Below are positions 42,951 through 53,350 of a DNA stretch of 64,000 nt, in pieces (position 1 is the first letter of the stretch; every line of letters starts with the position of its first letter). The notes under the pieces are model-generated. The model did no database searches and was not told where the DNA came from. It worked only from the letters and a program-made list of their open reading frames with translations. Source of the stretch: Prorocentrum cordatum (Eukaryota; Sar; Dinophyceae; Prorocentrales; Prorocentraceae); assembly GCA_963575745.1 (NCBI GenBank), contig CAUYUJ010017862.1, forward strand, positions 148,670 through 212,669, read 5' to 3'. The position numbers and the translations under genes were made by a program.

Positions 42951-43489
42951 TTTCATTGAAGGAAGTGCCCCGTTGGAAGGCAACCGTTGAATATCTGGAG
43001 CTGAATATCGGGACAGGCTCTGGTTTACGGGGTGTTCCTTCGATCTACGTCGGGGAGCCATTTGTGACCAAGGCTCGCCGCGGCCAGAAAAAAACCGTAG
43101 CTCCTTATTCATCGTTCCTTATGGTAGCAGGCTGACTGTAGTCGGCGTTGCCAGGGAGGTGGCTTGCCACGTCGGGATTCGCGGCGGCGCCTTTTTGGGA
43201 ATATCTGAGGATGGTTCATTCCCAGACGGCGCCGGCGCGAGTCGTGGCCGCAACGTTTACGCTCAAGTGTTTTCGAGGCGGCGACGCCTGATGTGCACGT
43301 TTCTGACAGCCTCCTATACCCTTTGGGAGGCCGCGAAATTGGCGTTGCCCACCCTATCGCCGATAGCGTCCTGGGCTTTGACGTGTGCGATGCAGAGAAG
43401 TTAGCTGGGGTCTCCGTATATGTTCGGCCTGGTGACTCTTGTTGTGGGCATCGTCGTCGGGGCAGCTGGGCACGCCTAGTACGGACGCA
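42951..43489. other. Unassigned, upstream of DIRS-like element
   Basis: No domain or repeat recognised. It may contain the left terminus of the DIRS-like element, but I cannot find the inverted repeats expected for that class. Confidence 0.35.
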
Positions 43490-43491
43490 GG

Positions 43492-44960
43492 CATGACAGA
43501 CTTGCCAGCGAGCTTCATGGGCCCAGGCCGAGAGATCGTCGTGAAATACGACCCCGAAAGACGCTTGTGGCACAAGAAATTGCTCCTCGAATCCAGCGAC
43601 GCCGCCACCTTGGAGAGCATCATGGGCGAGAGCGCCGACGTCCCGACCGCTACTATCATGTGGGTGATGACGCCGGTTGGGGGCATCTACCCAGAGGAGT
43701 CGAGTTCCCGTCCACTCTTCGCGATCGCGCCATGCGACCTCGAGGGGGTCGATCCGCGAGCAGTGCCTGGGCCTTCAGTCGCATTTGGGTCGGGTCTACG
43801 AATTTGGCCAGGTGCCGCGCCCATGCCCGTGCGAGCGAACTCGAGCAGCGTGTCGAGCTCAGAATCATCGGAGATCGATTCCCACATTGGACGACGATGG
43901 CGGCATTGAGGCTCTTGTCGAGGCGGCCCGTGGGGGCGCTGCCGACGAGGGCACAAACGCCCCCTTGGGCGCAGCAGCGGCTCCACTGTCACCTCCGGCC
44001 GTCCGCCCAGAGGATGCCGTTGCGCTCGAAGTCGGCGAGGACATCGGCCTGACGTTCGGGGCGGGCCGTTTGCTTGCGCCGTTCCGCCGCGGGCATGACT
44101 GCAGCGGGCCCAGGGGCGAGGCTCTCGAGAGCCCGACGGGCGATGGCCAGGCTGTCGGCGGGCACTCCGGTCTCATCCTGCAGGGTGGCAAGGGGGAGCT
44201 CATCGCTCATCGCGACGGCAGGGGCGTCGGCGACCACGGCGGAGAGGTGGATCAGGAGCTCGACGCTCGCATCCCAGAGATCACCAGGGATCGGCTGGGG
44301 CAGCGCTTCAAGAAGTTCAAGGCTGCGGTGGATATCGCCTCGGATACGGCGTGGTACTCGCGGCCGCTCACGGGCCCGCGGGCCACGAAATGGCACCTGC
44401 AGTTTATTCTTCGAACCAATGGCCATTCGCGGGCTCGTCACTCTTGGTGGAAGTCCACGCGTGGGTTCTCGGTTGCAGGTCCTGGATTGTCAAATCATGA
44501 GACGGCGATGAAAGCCGCAGGGTACGCTTCGACTTACGGCCCGGGGAACACATCAGAATCGCCCTTTGTGGGTATGCTGCTTCGTTGTGGTTTTCCGGAC
44601 TGACGGCCAGGTCGACAACATCCAGCAGGGTGAGTTTCTGTGCTTGGGGGTGGGGTGGACGCGCGGCCAGCTGATTGTACGCCCTCTCCTTGAGTAGTTC
44701 GTGGCGTCGAAGCTCCACCGGGAGTCAACCGTCGCGAAGGAGTGCAGAAAACTGAACGGGGAGAGGAGGTTGCAGGCAGGCCAGTCCTCGCACCAGCCGA
44801 CGCCCCTTCACCTGTCCACAGCGTCGGATCCGTCCGGAGGCCTGCTGCCGCCAGACGGCATGGGCAAGAGCAAGACAGAGAGGGCCGCCGCCAAGGCAGC
44901 CGCCATGGCCCAGAGAGATGCCGCAGGCGGGGCAAGTGCGCGGGCCCACAAGTCCTGAGT
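43492..44960 (+). pseudogene. DIRS-like Gag-like region
   Basis: Segments in several frames resemble the N-terminal protein of dinoflagellate DIRS-like elements: IMWVMTPVGGIYPEESS (43650), GPRATKWHLQFILRTNGHSR then ARHSWW (44370-44450), LCLGVGWTRGQLIVRPLLE followed by TAG (44640-44697) and VAKECRKLNGERRL. The function is probably nucleocapsid. No zinc knuckle is seen. The assignment is from memory of the family pattern. Confidence 0.5.
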
Positions 44961-45462
44961 GCACAGGCGGCTGGCGCGCCGTTCAGTCGCCGACATCAGA
45001 GGTGCAAACTAGTCGGGGGCTTCTACCGATGTCTGCGCCTTATCCCCAATACTATAAGTTTTGTTCTCAGGTATCTGGGTGCCGAGCTGCGAGGCGACGC
45101 CAGTGCGATCGTAGGCATTGGCAGAAGTTAATTCGGCAGTTAAGTGCTTGAACGAGATGCACGGCTGCGCTCTTCACCCCCCGCCTGGGCCCAGCGGCTC
45201 AGAGGCGCAGAGTCTTGATGTGAGGGTGCTTTCGGACGTCTATCGGGCCGTGCCTCCGCCACCGCGCACAGCCGCGCATGCCCTGGCGGAGCTTGGCGGC
45301 AGTGGCCCTGGGTACCGACTTTGGCCCTAGGCGCAGCTTTCATCCTGACCTTGTCTCAGTGCCCTCCGCGGGCGGCCTGGCCGACAGCGGGCGGGCGCCT
45401 TCGGGCTGGTCCATATCGACTAACTTGGGGGGCCGAGTTGGCAGCAGCTCGACCGCGACCAC

Positions 45463-46340
45463 TTGCACCATTTAACTTACAGAGATCCCGCGCCAGTCAA
45501 GGACCAGGCGCGCTACGCGCACTTCATAGCGCAGATGCACAAGGCTGGGTTAGCCACGCTCAGGGCAGAACGACCAGCCACCGTCGGTATCTTTTTCGTG
45601 GGCAAGCAGGACGGCAGCTTACGCGCGACGCTGGGCACCAGAGCAGTCAATATGACGTCTGAGGAGCCCGCGCGGTCCTGGCTGCAAACGCCCGCGCGCT
45701 GGGCGTCGGTCGAAATCGGCGCTGCCGACGATCTCATCCTGTCGCAGGTGGGCGTGGGCAGCGCCTGCTACAGGTGCAAGGCGCCACCTGGGGTGTCCGA
45801 CTTGTTCGCCTACTTCGCGCGCCCGCGCGTCAGCTTCATCGGGCGGATGGGCGCTTGTGCGCCCGAGCAGGCATCGGCAACTCAGGCATCGTGGTTCCGC
45901 GCCTGGAGGTCATGCCCATGTGGCGGTCTTGGGCCCCATACTTCTGCCGGGCCACGGCGACAGCCAGCGCCTTGCGCGCGCGGCCGCTTGCCCGCTGGAC
46001 AAGAAGCGCGCGCCCGACATCGCGGGCAGCAGCTTCGGCGCGGCAATCTACGTCGACAGCGCGGGGGTCGCGGGCACTGGCGACAGCTTCGTCGGCGACA
46101 CGGCTCGGCAGTTGCACCGACAGCTCGCGGCCAACGGCCCGCGGTGCAAGGAGCTCGAGCAGAGGCTCCCGGAGGCTCAGTTCACGGGAATGGCCCTGGA
46201 CAGGACCAACGGGCGCATTTCCGCCGGCCATCGTCGCTGCTGGAAAGTACGCCTCGCGATCCAAGGCACCCTGGACGAGAGGTTCTGTTCTGGTGAGCTG
46301 CTGCGCCGCGTCGCGGCCACTCCACCTGGTCGGCAATTGC
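45463..46340 (+). pseudogene. DIRS-like reverse transcriptase
   Basis: VGIFFVGKQDGSLRATLGTR and AVNM give the fingers region. Motif A is degraded (LSQVGVGSACYRCKAPP, where DVKxAFYxxxLP is expected). EVMPMWRSWAPYFCRA is the PMGxSWA motif in another frame, and AAIYVDSAGVAGTG is motif C, YVDS in place of YVDD. At least two frameshifts and two lost Asp residues make it dead. Confidence 0.7.
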
Positions 46341-47110
46341 CAGACGGTGTCTGCACAGTATTCCCCACACCATTCACAGGTGCATCGATCGAGCAGGTGG
46401 ACAGCGCCCGCGGTTGTTGCCAGCTGCGGTCAAGGAGCTGCGCTGGACGATGGCGTTGCTGCCACTGGTGCGCGCCGACAGCAAGTGGCCATGGCGTTGC
46501 CACTGCCTCCGATTCAGAAGGCGCCGACGCTTCAGAACCCGGAGGTTTCGGCATCGTTAGTCGGTCCTACCCGCTCGGTCTCGCGCGGGATTGGGGTCGG
46601 AAAAGCGAGCGCTGCAGGTTCGCCGTCGATGATGCAGCCCGCGCTCGCCAGAGGGCCACGGTTGATAACCAACTTATTTACAGTGATGCGATGCCAACGG
46701 GGGATGTCGCGCTCCACGCTAGCGACTGCCTTCCAGATGAGCCACCGCCCGAGCTGTTTGATGTTCGTCGCTCAGACGTCGGCGACTTCAGTGAGAGGGG
46801 CTTGAAGGTAAGAGGCAGCTGGCGGCTTGCAGAGAGCATCGCGTCTTCAGCAGGCCGCGCCACTGTCATCGCTGCCAGAAATCGTCTCCCATCGCCATTC
46901 GTTATCTCTCACATCGCCATCTTCTCTTGAGTGGCAACTTGGGATCTGTCTTGGCGCTGGGCAAGGGCAGAGCGAGCAATGCCTGCATCGACAGACACTG
47001 TCGTCAACTAGCATGTCCATGATCTCGGATCCAGACTTTGTCACCAGATGGGCGCCCTCGGAGTTCAATCCTGCCGATGCCGCTTCGCGGCTGAAGACTT
47101 GGCCGCCCGT
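46341..47110 (+). pseudogene. DIRS-like RNase H region
   Basis: The frame at 45857-46930 continues past RT with SYPLGLARDWGRKSERCRF. Then the frame from 46827 carries FVTRWAPSEFNPADAASRLK, the end of DIRS/gypsy-type RNase H (W-x-P-S-x-x-N-P-A-D-x-x-S-R), which is very clear. The first carboxylate was not located. Confidence 0.65.
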
Positions 47111-47159
47111 TCGGGGCGGCGGCAGCCCGCGGGGCGCTCGTCCCCAATGGGCAGCCCGA

Positions 47160-48062
47160 TTCGCCGAGGCTCGTGCCGCGCTCCAGTCTGCTGGCGACGC
47201 GCTCGCCAAAACCGGCGCCGATAGCCGCGCCGTCAGAGAGTCCGACGACGGCAGCTGGCGCCCGGGCCGTCGGGCTCACGCGCTGGGACCACCAGATGAT
47301 GGGTTCGACGACTTCTTCGACGCCAACTTTGGGGATCCCGATGCGGACCAGTCAGAGTCCGGAGTTACTGACAGCGACGAGCTTGCCCATGCCAGCCAAG
47401 AGGCCCTTGACCGAGACCAACCCCGACCGCATCAGCCAGTTGAGATCCCAAAGAGCAAAGCGATGCCGTCGGGAGCACCTCCGCCTGGGGGCACCGCATT
47501 CCTGGTCCTCGCAGCTGGCGGGGGCTGCTCTTCACATCAACTTGCTGGAGTTTGCACAGTGCCTTGTCTTTCTCTTCGGACCTACTTGCGACCGAGCGAG
47601 TGCCTGGGGCTACGAGTTCACCACCTCAACTCCCCTCGTGCAGGTTCGGGCACCAAGCACTGGGCGTTTCTGCTAGCACCCGAGGGAGGGGCCATCCCGA
47701 CCAAGACACATGAGTTCGGCGAGAGCCCATTCTTAAACAGCATCGAGCTGACGTACCTCTACCCCCGCTTCATCGCGTTGAAGAAGCGGCGCTTTCACAG
47801 CATGGTGAAATGCTTCGGTTATCGGAGCTTCTCCAACCTGTTCAAGCGGGTGGCCAAGCTCGCGGGCCTGGGTCAGGCCGAGCTGCGCCCACACCAGATG
47901 AGACATGGTGGAGCCAGCGACGGTACTCTTCGGCAGATAAGGTCGCTGGAAGTCATCAAGTGCCGCGGCCGCTGAGCCGCGGACACGTCCGTGAAGTGGT
48001 GCAAGAAGCATGCCGAAGTTCCCAAGTCCCTGGAGTGCCTGCCCGAGCCAAACATTGCGCAC
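47160..48062 (+). pseudogene. DIRS-like tyrosine recombinase
   Basis: The open frame to 47975 contains RTYLRPSECLGLRVHHL (catalytic Arg codon 47589), FKRVAKLAGLG and LRPHQMRHGGASDG (H-x-x-R with Arg codon 47901), then VIKCRGR and a TGA where Trp is expected. Reading on in frame gives SVKWCKKHAEV, where the catalytic Tyr of the RxY-like motif seems to be Cys. The enzyme would insert circular cDNA. It is inactive as read. Confidence 0.75.
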
Positions 48063-48107
48063 GTTATTTTTGTCAGACATCCAGGCACAACCATAATCGC
48101 ATAATGT

Positions 48108-48610
48108 GCTTTCACTTGTTCGCAGGCGCAGAAGTGATTTCAGCGGGGTTCAGACCATAGGGGGAGTTGCATCGGCTTCGATTTGCTTAGCGGGCCTGAG
48201 TTCGACTTCGTCCGATTGTTGTCCACGTTATCCTGTGGTGGATCCAGTCTGGCATCGGCAAAGGCGTGTTTGCGGCCGTCCCGCGCAGCAGCTGGGCGCC
48301 TGCATTATTCAAGCAGATCAGAAAATCTGGGTGCCTTTACAGGATTCCCGATCCGCCCCCCGCAGAAGCGATTCGCTTCAAATCTGGCAACAGAACGCCG
48401 ATGACCATTCGACGGGTTGTCAGAGCCTGCATCAAGCAGAGAACTCCGATGTTCCCTGAGAACCTCCACGCACCAAAGGCCTGGCGTGAATCCCACATGG
48501 CGGCCTTAATGGGCCTCCCGTCCTGTAGGCAGCTTGCCGTAGATCAGTGTGCTTCTGGGTCTTGCAAACGTAAGCGAACTGAATATTATAGGTTGGAAAG
48601 CCCCCATGCG
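48108..48610 (+). pseudogene. DIRS-like C-terminal methyltransferase-like domain
   Basis: Read over three frames: IMCFHLFAGAEVISAGF (motif I-like FxG, 48101), GFDLLSGPEFDFV (acidic motif, 48175), VPRSSWAP (P-C-x-x-W motif with Cys changed to Arg, 48272), MFPENLHAPKAW (E-N-P-like) and LAVDQCASGSCKRKRTEY (48532-48590). It follows the recombinase at the C-terminal end, like the MTase-like domains at the ends of LINEs A and C. Confidence 0.55.
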
Positions 48611-49094
48611 TCGTATAGAGAATGTCGTGTGTCCAGGCCATGGTTGTTGTATTTACAGCGTCAAGCCTCACATGATCTTTCTTGGGGAAGTGCTTGGTAG
48701 TAGTGTCAATATGACTGCTATCGCGGCCTCCTGCCCCAAATGGTTATCTATAGCTACTGTCTTGTGGGTTCCTAGGGCTGTGGAGGCTCTTCGCGGGGCT
48801 CGTTTCATTCTCTTTTTGAGGGTGAGGTTACACCTCAGGCGGCTCCAGGGCACAGTATGGGTCTGGGATTTGCAGTGTCGTTTGATGGCATGTGAGGGCC
48901 ATGATCGTGTTTTTGAGGTGAGTTTGTCCTGGGTCTGTGCGCACACGCGTTGCGATGTTCTCTCGACATGCATCTTGTTCAGACAGACACTGAGAAAACA
49001 GATGCGACAAGGTTCGGCATCGTCGAGGCTGCGCCTGTTTACGTCTGGGGGGAGAGAGACAATCTGCTTGTTCTTTATCTACAATTGTACACTT
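48611..49094. other. DIRS-like 3' flank, nothing further recognised
   Basis: Unique sequence with a moderately long plus frame (48549-49112) and no domain. It may be the 3' UTR of the DIRS-like element. Confidence 0.35.
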
Positions 49095-49215
49095 GGATCA
49101 CACGTGTTCTGATGTGTTGATCACGCTTGTTGGTTATCACTCTTGTTAGTTACCACACTTGTTTTTTATCACACTTAGCACATGTATCGCACGTTTTTAT
49201 CACACGTGTGTGGGG
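49095..49215 (+). repeat. Degenerate TTATCACACTTGTT tandem repeat
   Basis: About five or six imperfect units of roughly 20 bases (gatcacacgtgtt, gatcacgcttgtt, ttatcactcttgtt, ttaccacacttgtt, ttatcacacttag, ttatcacacgtgt). It lies after the DIRS-like element and may mark its terminus. Confidence 0.7.
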
Positions 49216-50700
49216 AAGGGGCCGAAAACGGAGTCAAATTGGGGCACCAATGATGCCCTAGACCTAACCTCGTGTGGCAGGTTCGCGTCCTCCCGCGGCG
49301 GTGTGGTGGCGGGCCCTGCCGCGGGCGTTCCAGATTGAACGCCGCCGGTGGGCCCAGGGACGGCCAGTATGGCAGTATGGAGCGACTTGGCGATCGAAGA
49401 GCCGCTGGTCGTTGAAGGTTGAAAGATCCACGCGGTGCCAGACGCCAACGCTGGGGTCGTCACGACACGCAGCCGCTGTATGGAGGCTGTTAGATAGGAG
49501 CATAATGATGCTGCTGCTGCTGATGATGATGCTGTTGATGCTGATGCCGATGGTGATGAGGATGATGGTGATGAGGAGGAGGAGGAGAGGCATAATGGGA
49601 GGGAAGGAGGTGGATGGTGAGGAGGAACAGCAGGAAGCGGGGGAAGAGGAGGGCGGAAGATTTCTGATCGGAGTGGGTTGGGCATTGGAAAGAAAAGGGA
49701 AGGATCGGCGGCGAGCCCAGGGGGGAGTGAGAGGCGGCGGGCCTTCTCAAAAGGCTCGGAAGGCCTCGGGCTTTCTGAGAGGTTGTCTTAGCCTTTCCCG
49801 AAGACGCAGACGGCCTTTCAGAAGGCCAGAGGGCTTCTGAGAGACCCCGCCGCCTTTGAGAGTGCCTGCCCCCTCTCACCTCTCCCCCCCTGGCTCGCCG
49901 CCAGGTGGAGAATGCCTGCCCCCTCTCACTTCTCCCCCCCTGGCTCGCCGCCAAGCGGTGCAAGGAAAGTCGTGGAGAGGAGGGGCGGGCTCGAGGGGAA
50001 GACTGCCGAGTGATGCTGATGTCCTTGAGGGTGCCACGGGCCAGCGTGTGCCCCTGCCGCCCTTGTGACGCCACCGTGAAGAGAAGGGGGGTTCGAAGCT
50101 TGGCATCGCTCGGACGTGTGCATTTTTTCCTTCGGCGAGGACCATCGAGGAACATCCTTGATCATTTGGCGAAGAAAGCACGCACGACACCAAACATGAC
50201 ACAGGACATGGACGTCCGAGCGATGGCCAGGAAGGGAAGCGTGCCTTGGACAGTGGGGGTCCATGCCAAGAAACACCCTACTTGCTTCCAGGGTGCCCCG
50301 GGTTTCTCTGGTTTCCATGGTTTTGCCATGGAGAGCGCGGCGTTCCCAAACGTCCTGGGGTCTCAGGGTTGGGTTTCTTAGGGAAGGTGTCTTGTGGTTG
50401 GGCCCCCACTGTAGGCTCATCAACGGTTTCAGGCTCCTGCAGGGCCCCTCCCGGGCGCTGGGACCGTCCAGTCCCGATTCGGGTTGGAAAGCCGGTCCCG
50501 AGAAAAGCCCTGGGCTGGGGCCCTGGACCAGCTTTCGTCGTGCAAAAAAAAGGTTTGGGAACGATGTAGTTAGGCCCTCCTCGTTTCTTCCACATGGTCG
50601 AAGATCGGGAGGATGTGACGATGGAACAATGGGTCGCCAATCGCGCTTGAACATATCGTGAGCTTGGGAGGTGGATCGGAAAGCTTAACACGGCGTATCG
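49216..50700. other. Intergenic with simple repeats, no gene recognised
   Basis: It contains a GATGATGCTGCTG-type trinucleotide stretch (49500-49590) and a 50-bp tandem pair starting tgcctgccccctctcac (49863 and 49913), with pyrimidine-rich surroundings. Long open frames on both strands are compositional and show no domain. Confidence 0.45.
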
Positions 50701-51540
50701 TCATCATCTTGCTTGTCTACTTTATTATATTATATTATTACCCCTGCTGCTCCTCATCGTCCTTCTCCTTACCTTCCTCTCCTCCCCAACCTTGATGCCC
50801 TCCTCGTTTTTCGTACTCTGCCTCCTCCTTCGTCTTTACCTTGCTCGTCCATCCCTCAGCCTCCCTCGCCTCCCTCCAAACTCCTGCAGGGCACACGATG
50901 TCGGCCATTCGGAATGGATTGACCTCTTTGGCCCGTGATCTTGCTGCTGGCGCACACAGGTCTGCCGCGTCGTCTCATGCTCCGCTGCGTGTTCTGCCTG
51001 TGGTCATCCCTCTCCTTCTCTCGCTCTCTCTCTCTCTCTCTCTCTCCCTGTTTCCCTCTCTCTCTCTCTCTCTTTCGCAGAAGGCATCTGTACCCACTCT
51101 GCCTGGCCAGGGCCATCCTGCCCCCAGGATGGTGCATGGACCCTCCCGTCCTCACGCCAGGGGGGCGTAAATGCCGTATAGACCAATGCCAGGGCTGGGG
51201 ATTGCCCTGGCCAGGCATGGTGGTGATGCTGTTTCTCGTCTTCTCTCTTTCTCCTCTCTCTGTCTCACCACCACTACACGTCGTCGTATCTGCCCACCGA
51301 ATCCTCGCCATGTGAACCGTCGTCGCCTTTTTGTTACGCGAGCTCCCCCCATTTCTGCTAGGAGGAGGAGGTGGAGGAGGAGGAGGAGGCTGATAATGCG
51401 GAGGATATAGAGAAGGGAGGCGAAGGGGGGAGGACTGGGAGAGGGAGACTGAGAGCGTGTCTTCATCTTTCTCTTCTTCCTCCCCTTTCTCCCCCCTTCG
51501 CGGGCAGCGACCGCAGACGGCCACCTGACGCGTCGCAGCC
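50701..51540. other. Pyrimidine-rich intergenic with CT microsatellite and inverted repeat
   Basis: CT dinucleotide repeat at 51015-51075. An exact 14-bp inverted pair TGCCTGGCCAGGGC (51100-51113) and its complement (51204-51217) flanks about 90 bases, with a nested 8-bp hairpin CCATCCTG-cccc-CAGGATGG (51113-51132). No gene recognised. Confidence 0.5.
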
Positions 51541-52162
51541 GTAGTCGGATGGTGGCCATCCTGGCGCAGCCGATCCGGTCCGACTCTGACCCCGTGCCGA
51601 TGCGGCCTGATCCGATGCGCGTTCCGATGCGGCCCGACTTCACAACGCGATGCTGGCGGGTACAGTCGGGGCGTTGACCTAAGGAACCCTAAATATGGTA
51701 CGGGGCCCCTGTTTTTCCGTGAGTTAAACTTCGATTTGCGATCGAAAACATACGGAAAATTTGAGGCAGGGTGTGAAACACTTAAGGAACGCGGAGCCCT
51801 TCCCCAACGAAAAGGGTTCCTTGTTCAGCGCCCCGACTGTACTGCCCCCCCCCCCGCCTTCCTCGTTCGGCGGCGAAGTCCGAGCCCTACCCTCGACGAT
51901 GCACCATCCGGGCAACCCGGCGGGCGGCGGGGGTGGGGTTCGGTCATCGACCACGTGGCGAGACCCGAACCCTTCCCCCGCTTCCCAGGGTCAATGTCGA
52001 TCCGATCGGTAAGGTTCGATGTAGATTCCGATGCGGCCCGATCCTGTTCGCAACGATGCGACTCGGCCCGATGTTCGCAAGGCGCTATGGTGCATCCTGG
52101 TGCAGCCGTTGCGATTCGCTGTCGGCTCCGCGCCGATGCAGGCCGATCCGACGCGCTTGCCC
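51541..52162. repeat. CCGATGCGG/GATCC-rich region with repeat R2 pair
   Basis: Segments 51549-51630 and 52087-52162 are related (catcctggYgcagccg, gccgatgc, gatccgaYgcgc), and ccgatgcggcccga occurs at 51626 and 52030. The intervening 400 bp hold a poly-C run at 51846 and nothing recognisable. The second segment abuts repeat R1. Confidence 0.55.
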
Positions 52163-52342
52163 AGACCCCCTCGGGCCATGAAGACATCATGACGCAAGGT
52201 TTTTCGTTATTTTCGGCCTCGGGGGGCCCTCACCGGGCCTCGGGACCGTCAAAGAACGACTCAGGATGAGAAACCCGTTCCTGGGAGTGTGTCGAGATTT
52301 CTGGGGGCCGACGTGATGAAAGCAGCATGACGTCGGGGGTCT
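52163..52342 (+). repeat. Dispersed repeat R1, copy 2
   Basis: Partner of 38781-38960, same orientation. It is followed by a GATCC-rich stretch (52350-52375). Confidence 0.75.
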
Positions 52343-52655
52343 GGGTTCCGATCCGATCCGATGCCCCGATCCGATGCTGGTTCATCCTGTCTCCCATCGA
52401 TTCAGGAGGATCGATGGTTGCTGGTCGACCTCCAAGAGGTGTCGACCCAGTCCCTGCGGTGGGACCGTTGTTTCATCCCGAGCCCTCTCCTGACGGTCCC
52501 GGGGCCCGGCCAGGGGGCCCCCGGAGGCCGACACTAGCGACAAGCACGCCGGTCCTGATTTCTCCATGCCTCGTCGTGTTTCAAGAGACGGGGGTCAATG
52601 CAAACGGGGTCAGCCAGGGCACCGGATCCTGCAGGATCCTGCGAAGACCTCCTCT

Positions 52656-52810
52656 GGCTGACCCGGGTTAGCGAGCCGTTCGTGGCCGCTAGGCGGCCGC
52701 GCCTATTGGCTGACCCGGGTTTGCGAAGACCTGCGTTGCAGTTTCTTTTTCCCTGCATTGCAGTTATTGGTTTCTTGCTGACCCGGGTCTGGATTGACTC
52801 GGGTCACAAG
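52656..52810 (+). repeat. Irregular CTGACCCGGGT repeat
   Basis: Exact CTGACCCGGGT at 52658, 52710 and 52778, with a related gactcgggtcac at 52796 and the phrase tgcgaagacct twice. Each core is palindromic (ACCCGGGT). Spacing is 52 and 68 bp. Function unknown. Confidence 0.7.
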
Positions 52811-53173
52811 ATCCCCGACCTCGAGGGGGGTCTGGGCATCGATGGCGGCTGGGTGGGCAGGGCTCGGGTGCCACCGCCCTCCTCGTGCCCACCCCCCCCC
52901 GGGGCGGCGCCGCCGCGCCCAGATACCCGCCAAGCACGAGGCCGCGCGGCCCCGTTGGCCGCGCTCGGCCCCCGCCCTCCCCCGCTGTCCCCCCCGTGTT
53001 CCGGCGGCAGCTCGCGGGGGCCTTCGGTGCGCCTTGCCGCGCACAGTGCGCAGGTACGGTCCAGTCGGGCCTGTCCCCCTTGCAGGAGGAGTCTTCAAAA
53101 GACTCATTGAAAACACCAGTCCGGGGACGACGATTGTTGGAGCACGTTTGTGCCTCTGGGGGTAGTTTTCGAG
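52811..53173. other. GC-rich intergenic, nothing recognised
   Basis: C/G-rich unique sequence. Open frames of 120-250 codons on both strands lack domains and are likely compositional. Confidence 0.4.
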
Positions 53174-53350
53174 TACAGTCAACCCGCATAGTAAGGACGG
53201 GCAGCCTTCCCAAGGGTGCCCTTGCATCCTTGCCCCCTCGGTCCATCCTTCGCCACGTTCGTTGGCCGCGCCCCGCTCGAAGAGCTTCGAATTGGGCGTC
53301 CAAGGCCCTTGCATCCTCATCGCGCATCCTTACTGCACGGGTTGACTGTA
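53174..53350. mobile_element. Probable Tc1/mariner-type MITE (177 bp)
   Basis: Terminal inverted repeats of 24 bases match at 21 positions: TACAGTCAACCCG...GTAAGGA at 53174-53197, and its complement at 53327-53350. Both ends are TA followed by CAGT, as in Tc1/mariner elements that duplicate a TA target. The inside has no coding capacity but carries two CCCTTGCATCCT-type direct repeats near the ends. Only one copy is in the window. Confidence 0.65.

Larger units (their letters stand above)
43490..48620 (+). mobile_element. DIRS-like tyrosine-recombinase retrotransposon, degenerate
   Basis: Plus-strand order: Gag-like region, RT, RNase H, tyrosine recombinase, MTase-like domain. A tyrosine recombinase next to RT and RNase H is diagnostic for the DIRS group. 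Frames change many times and several catalytic residues are lost, so it is inactive. Termini were not found. Confidence 0.75.

Noticed and set aside
43989-44441. Minus-strand frame opposite the DIRS-like Gag region that looks protein-like
   Set aside because: The plus strand over the same bases carries family motifs (GPRATKWHLQFI) that continue into RT and recombinase on the same strand. The minus frame has no recognisable domain.
17744-47975. TGA as a sense codon for Trp
   Set aside because: A TGA replaces an expected Trp in the copia MTase-like domain (17746) and in the DIRS-like recombinase (47973), which hints at recoding. However, the intact LINE C uses TGG for Trp and TGA as its ORF1 stop, and the broken elements also have TAA and TAG stops. 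Ordinary decay explains it.
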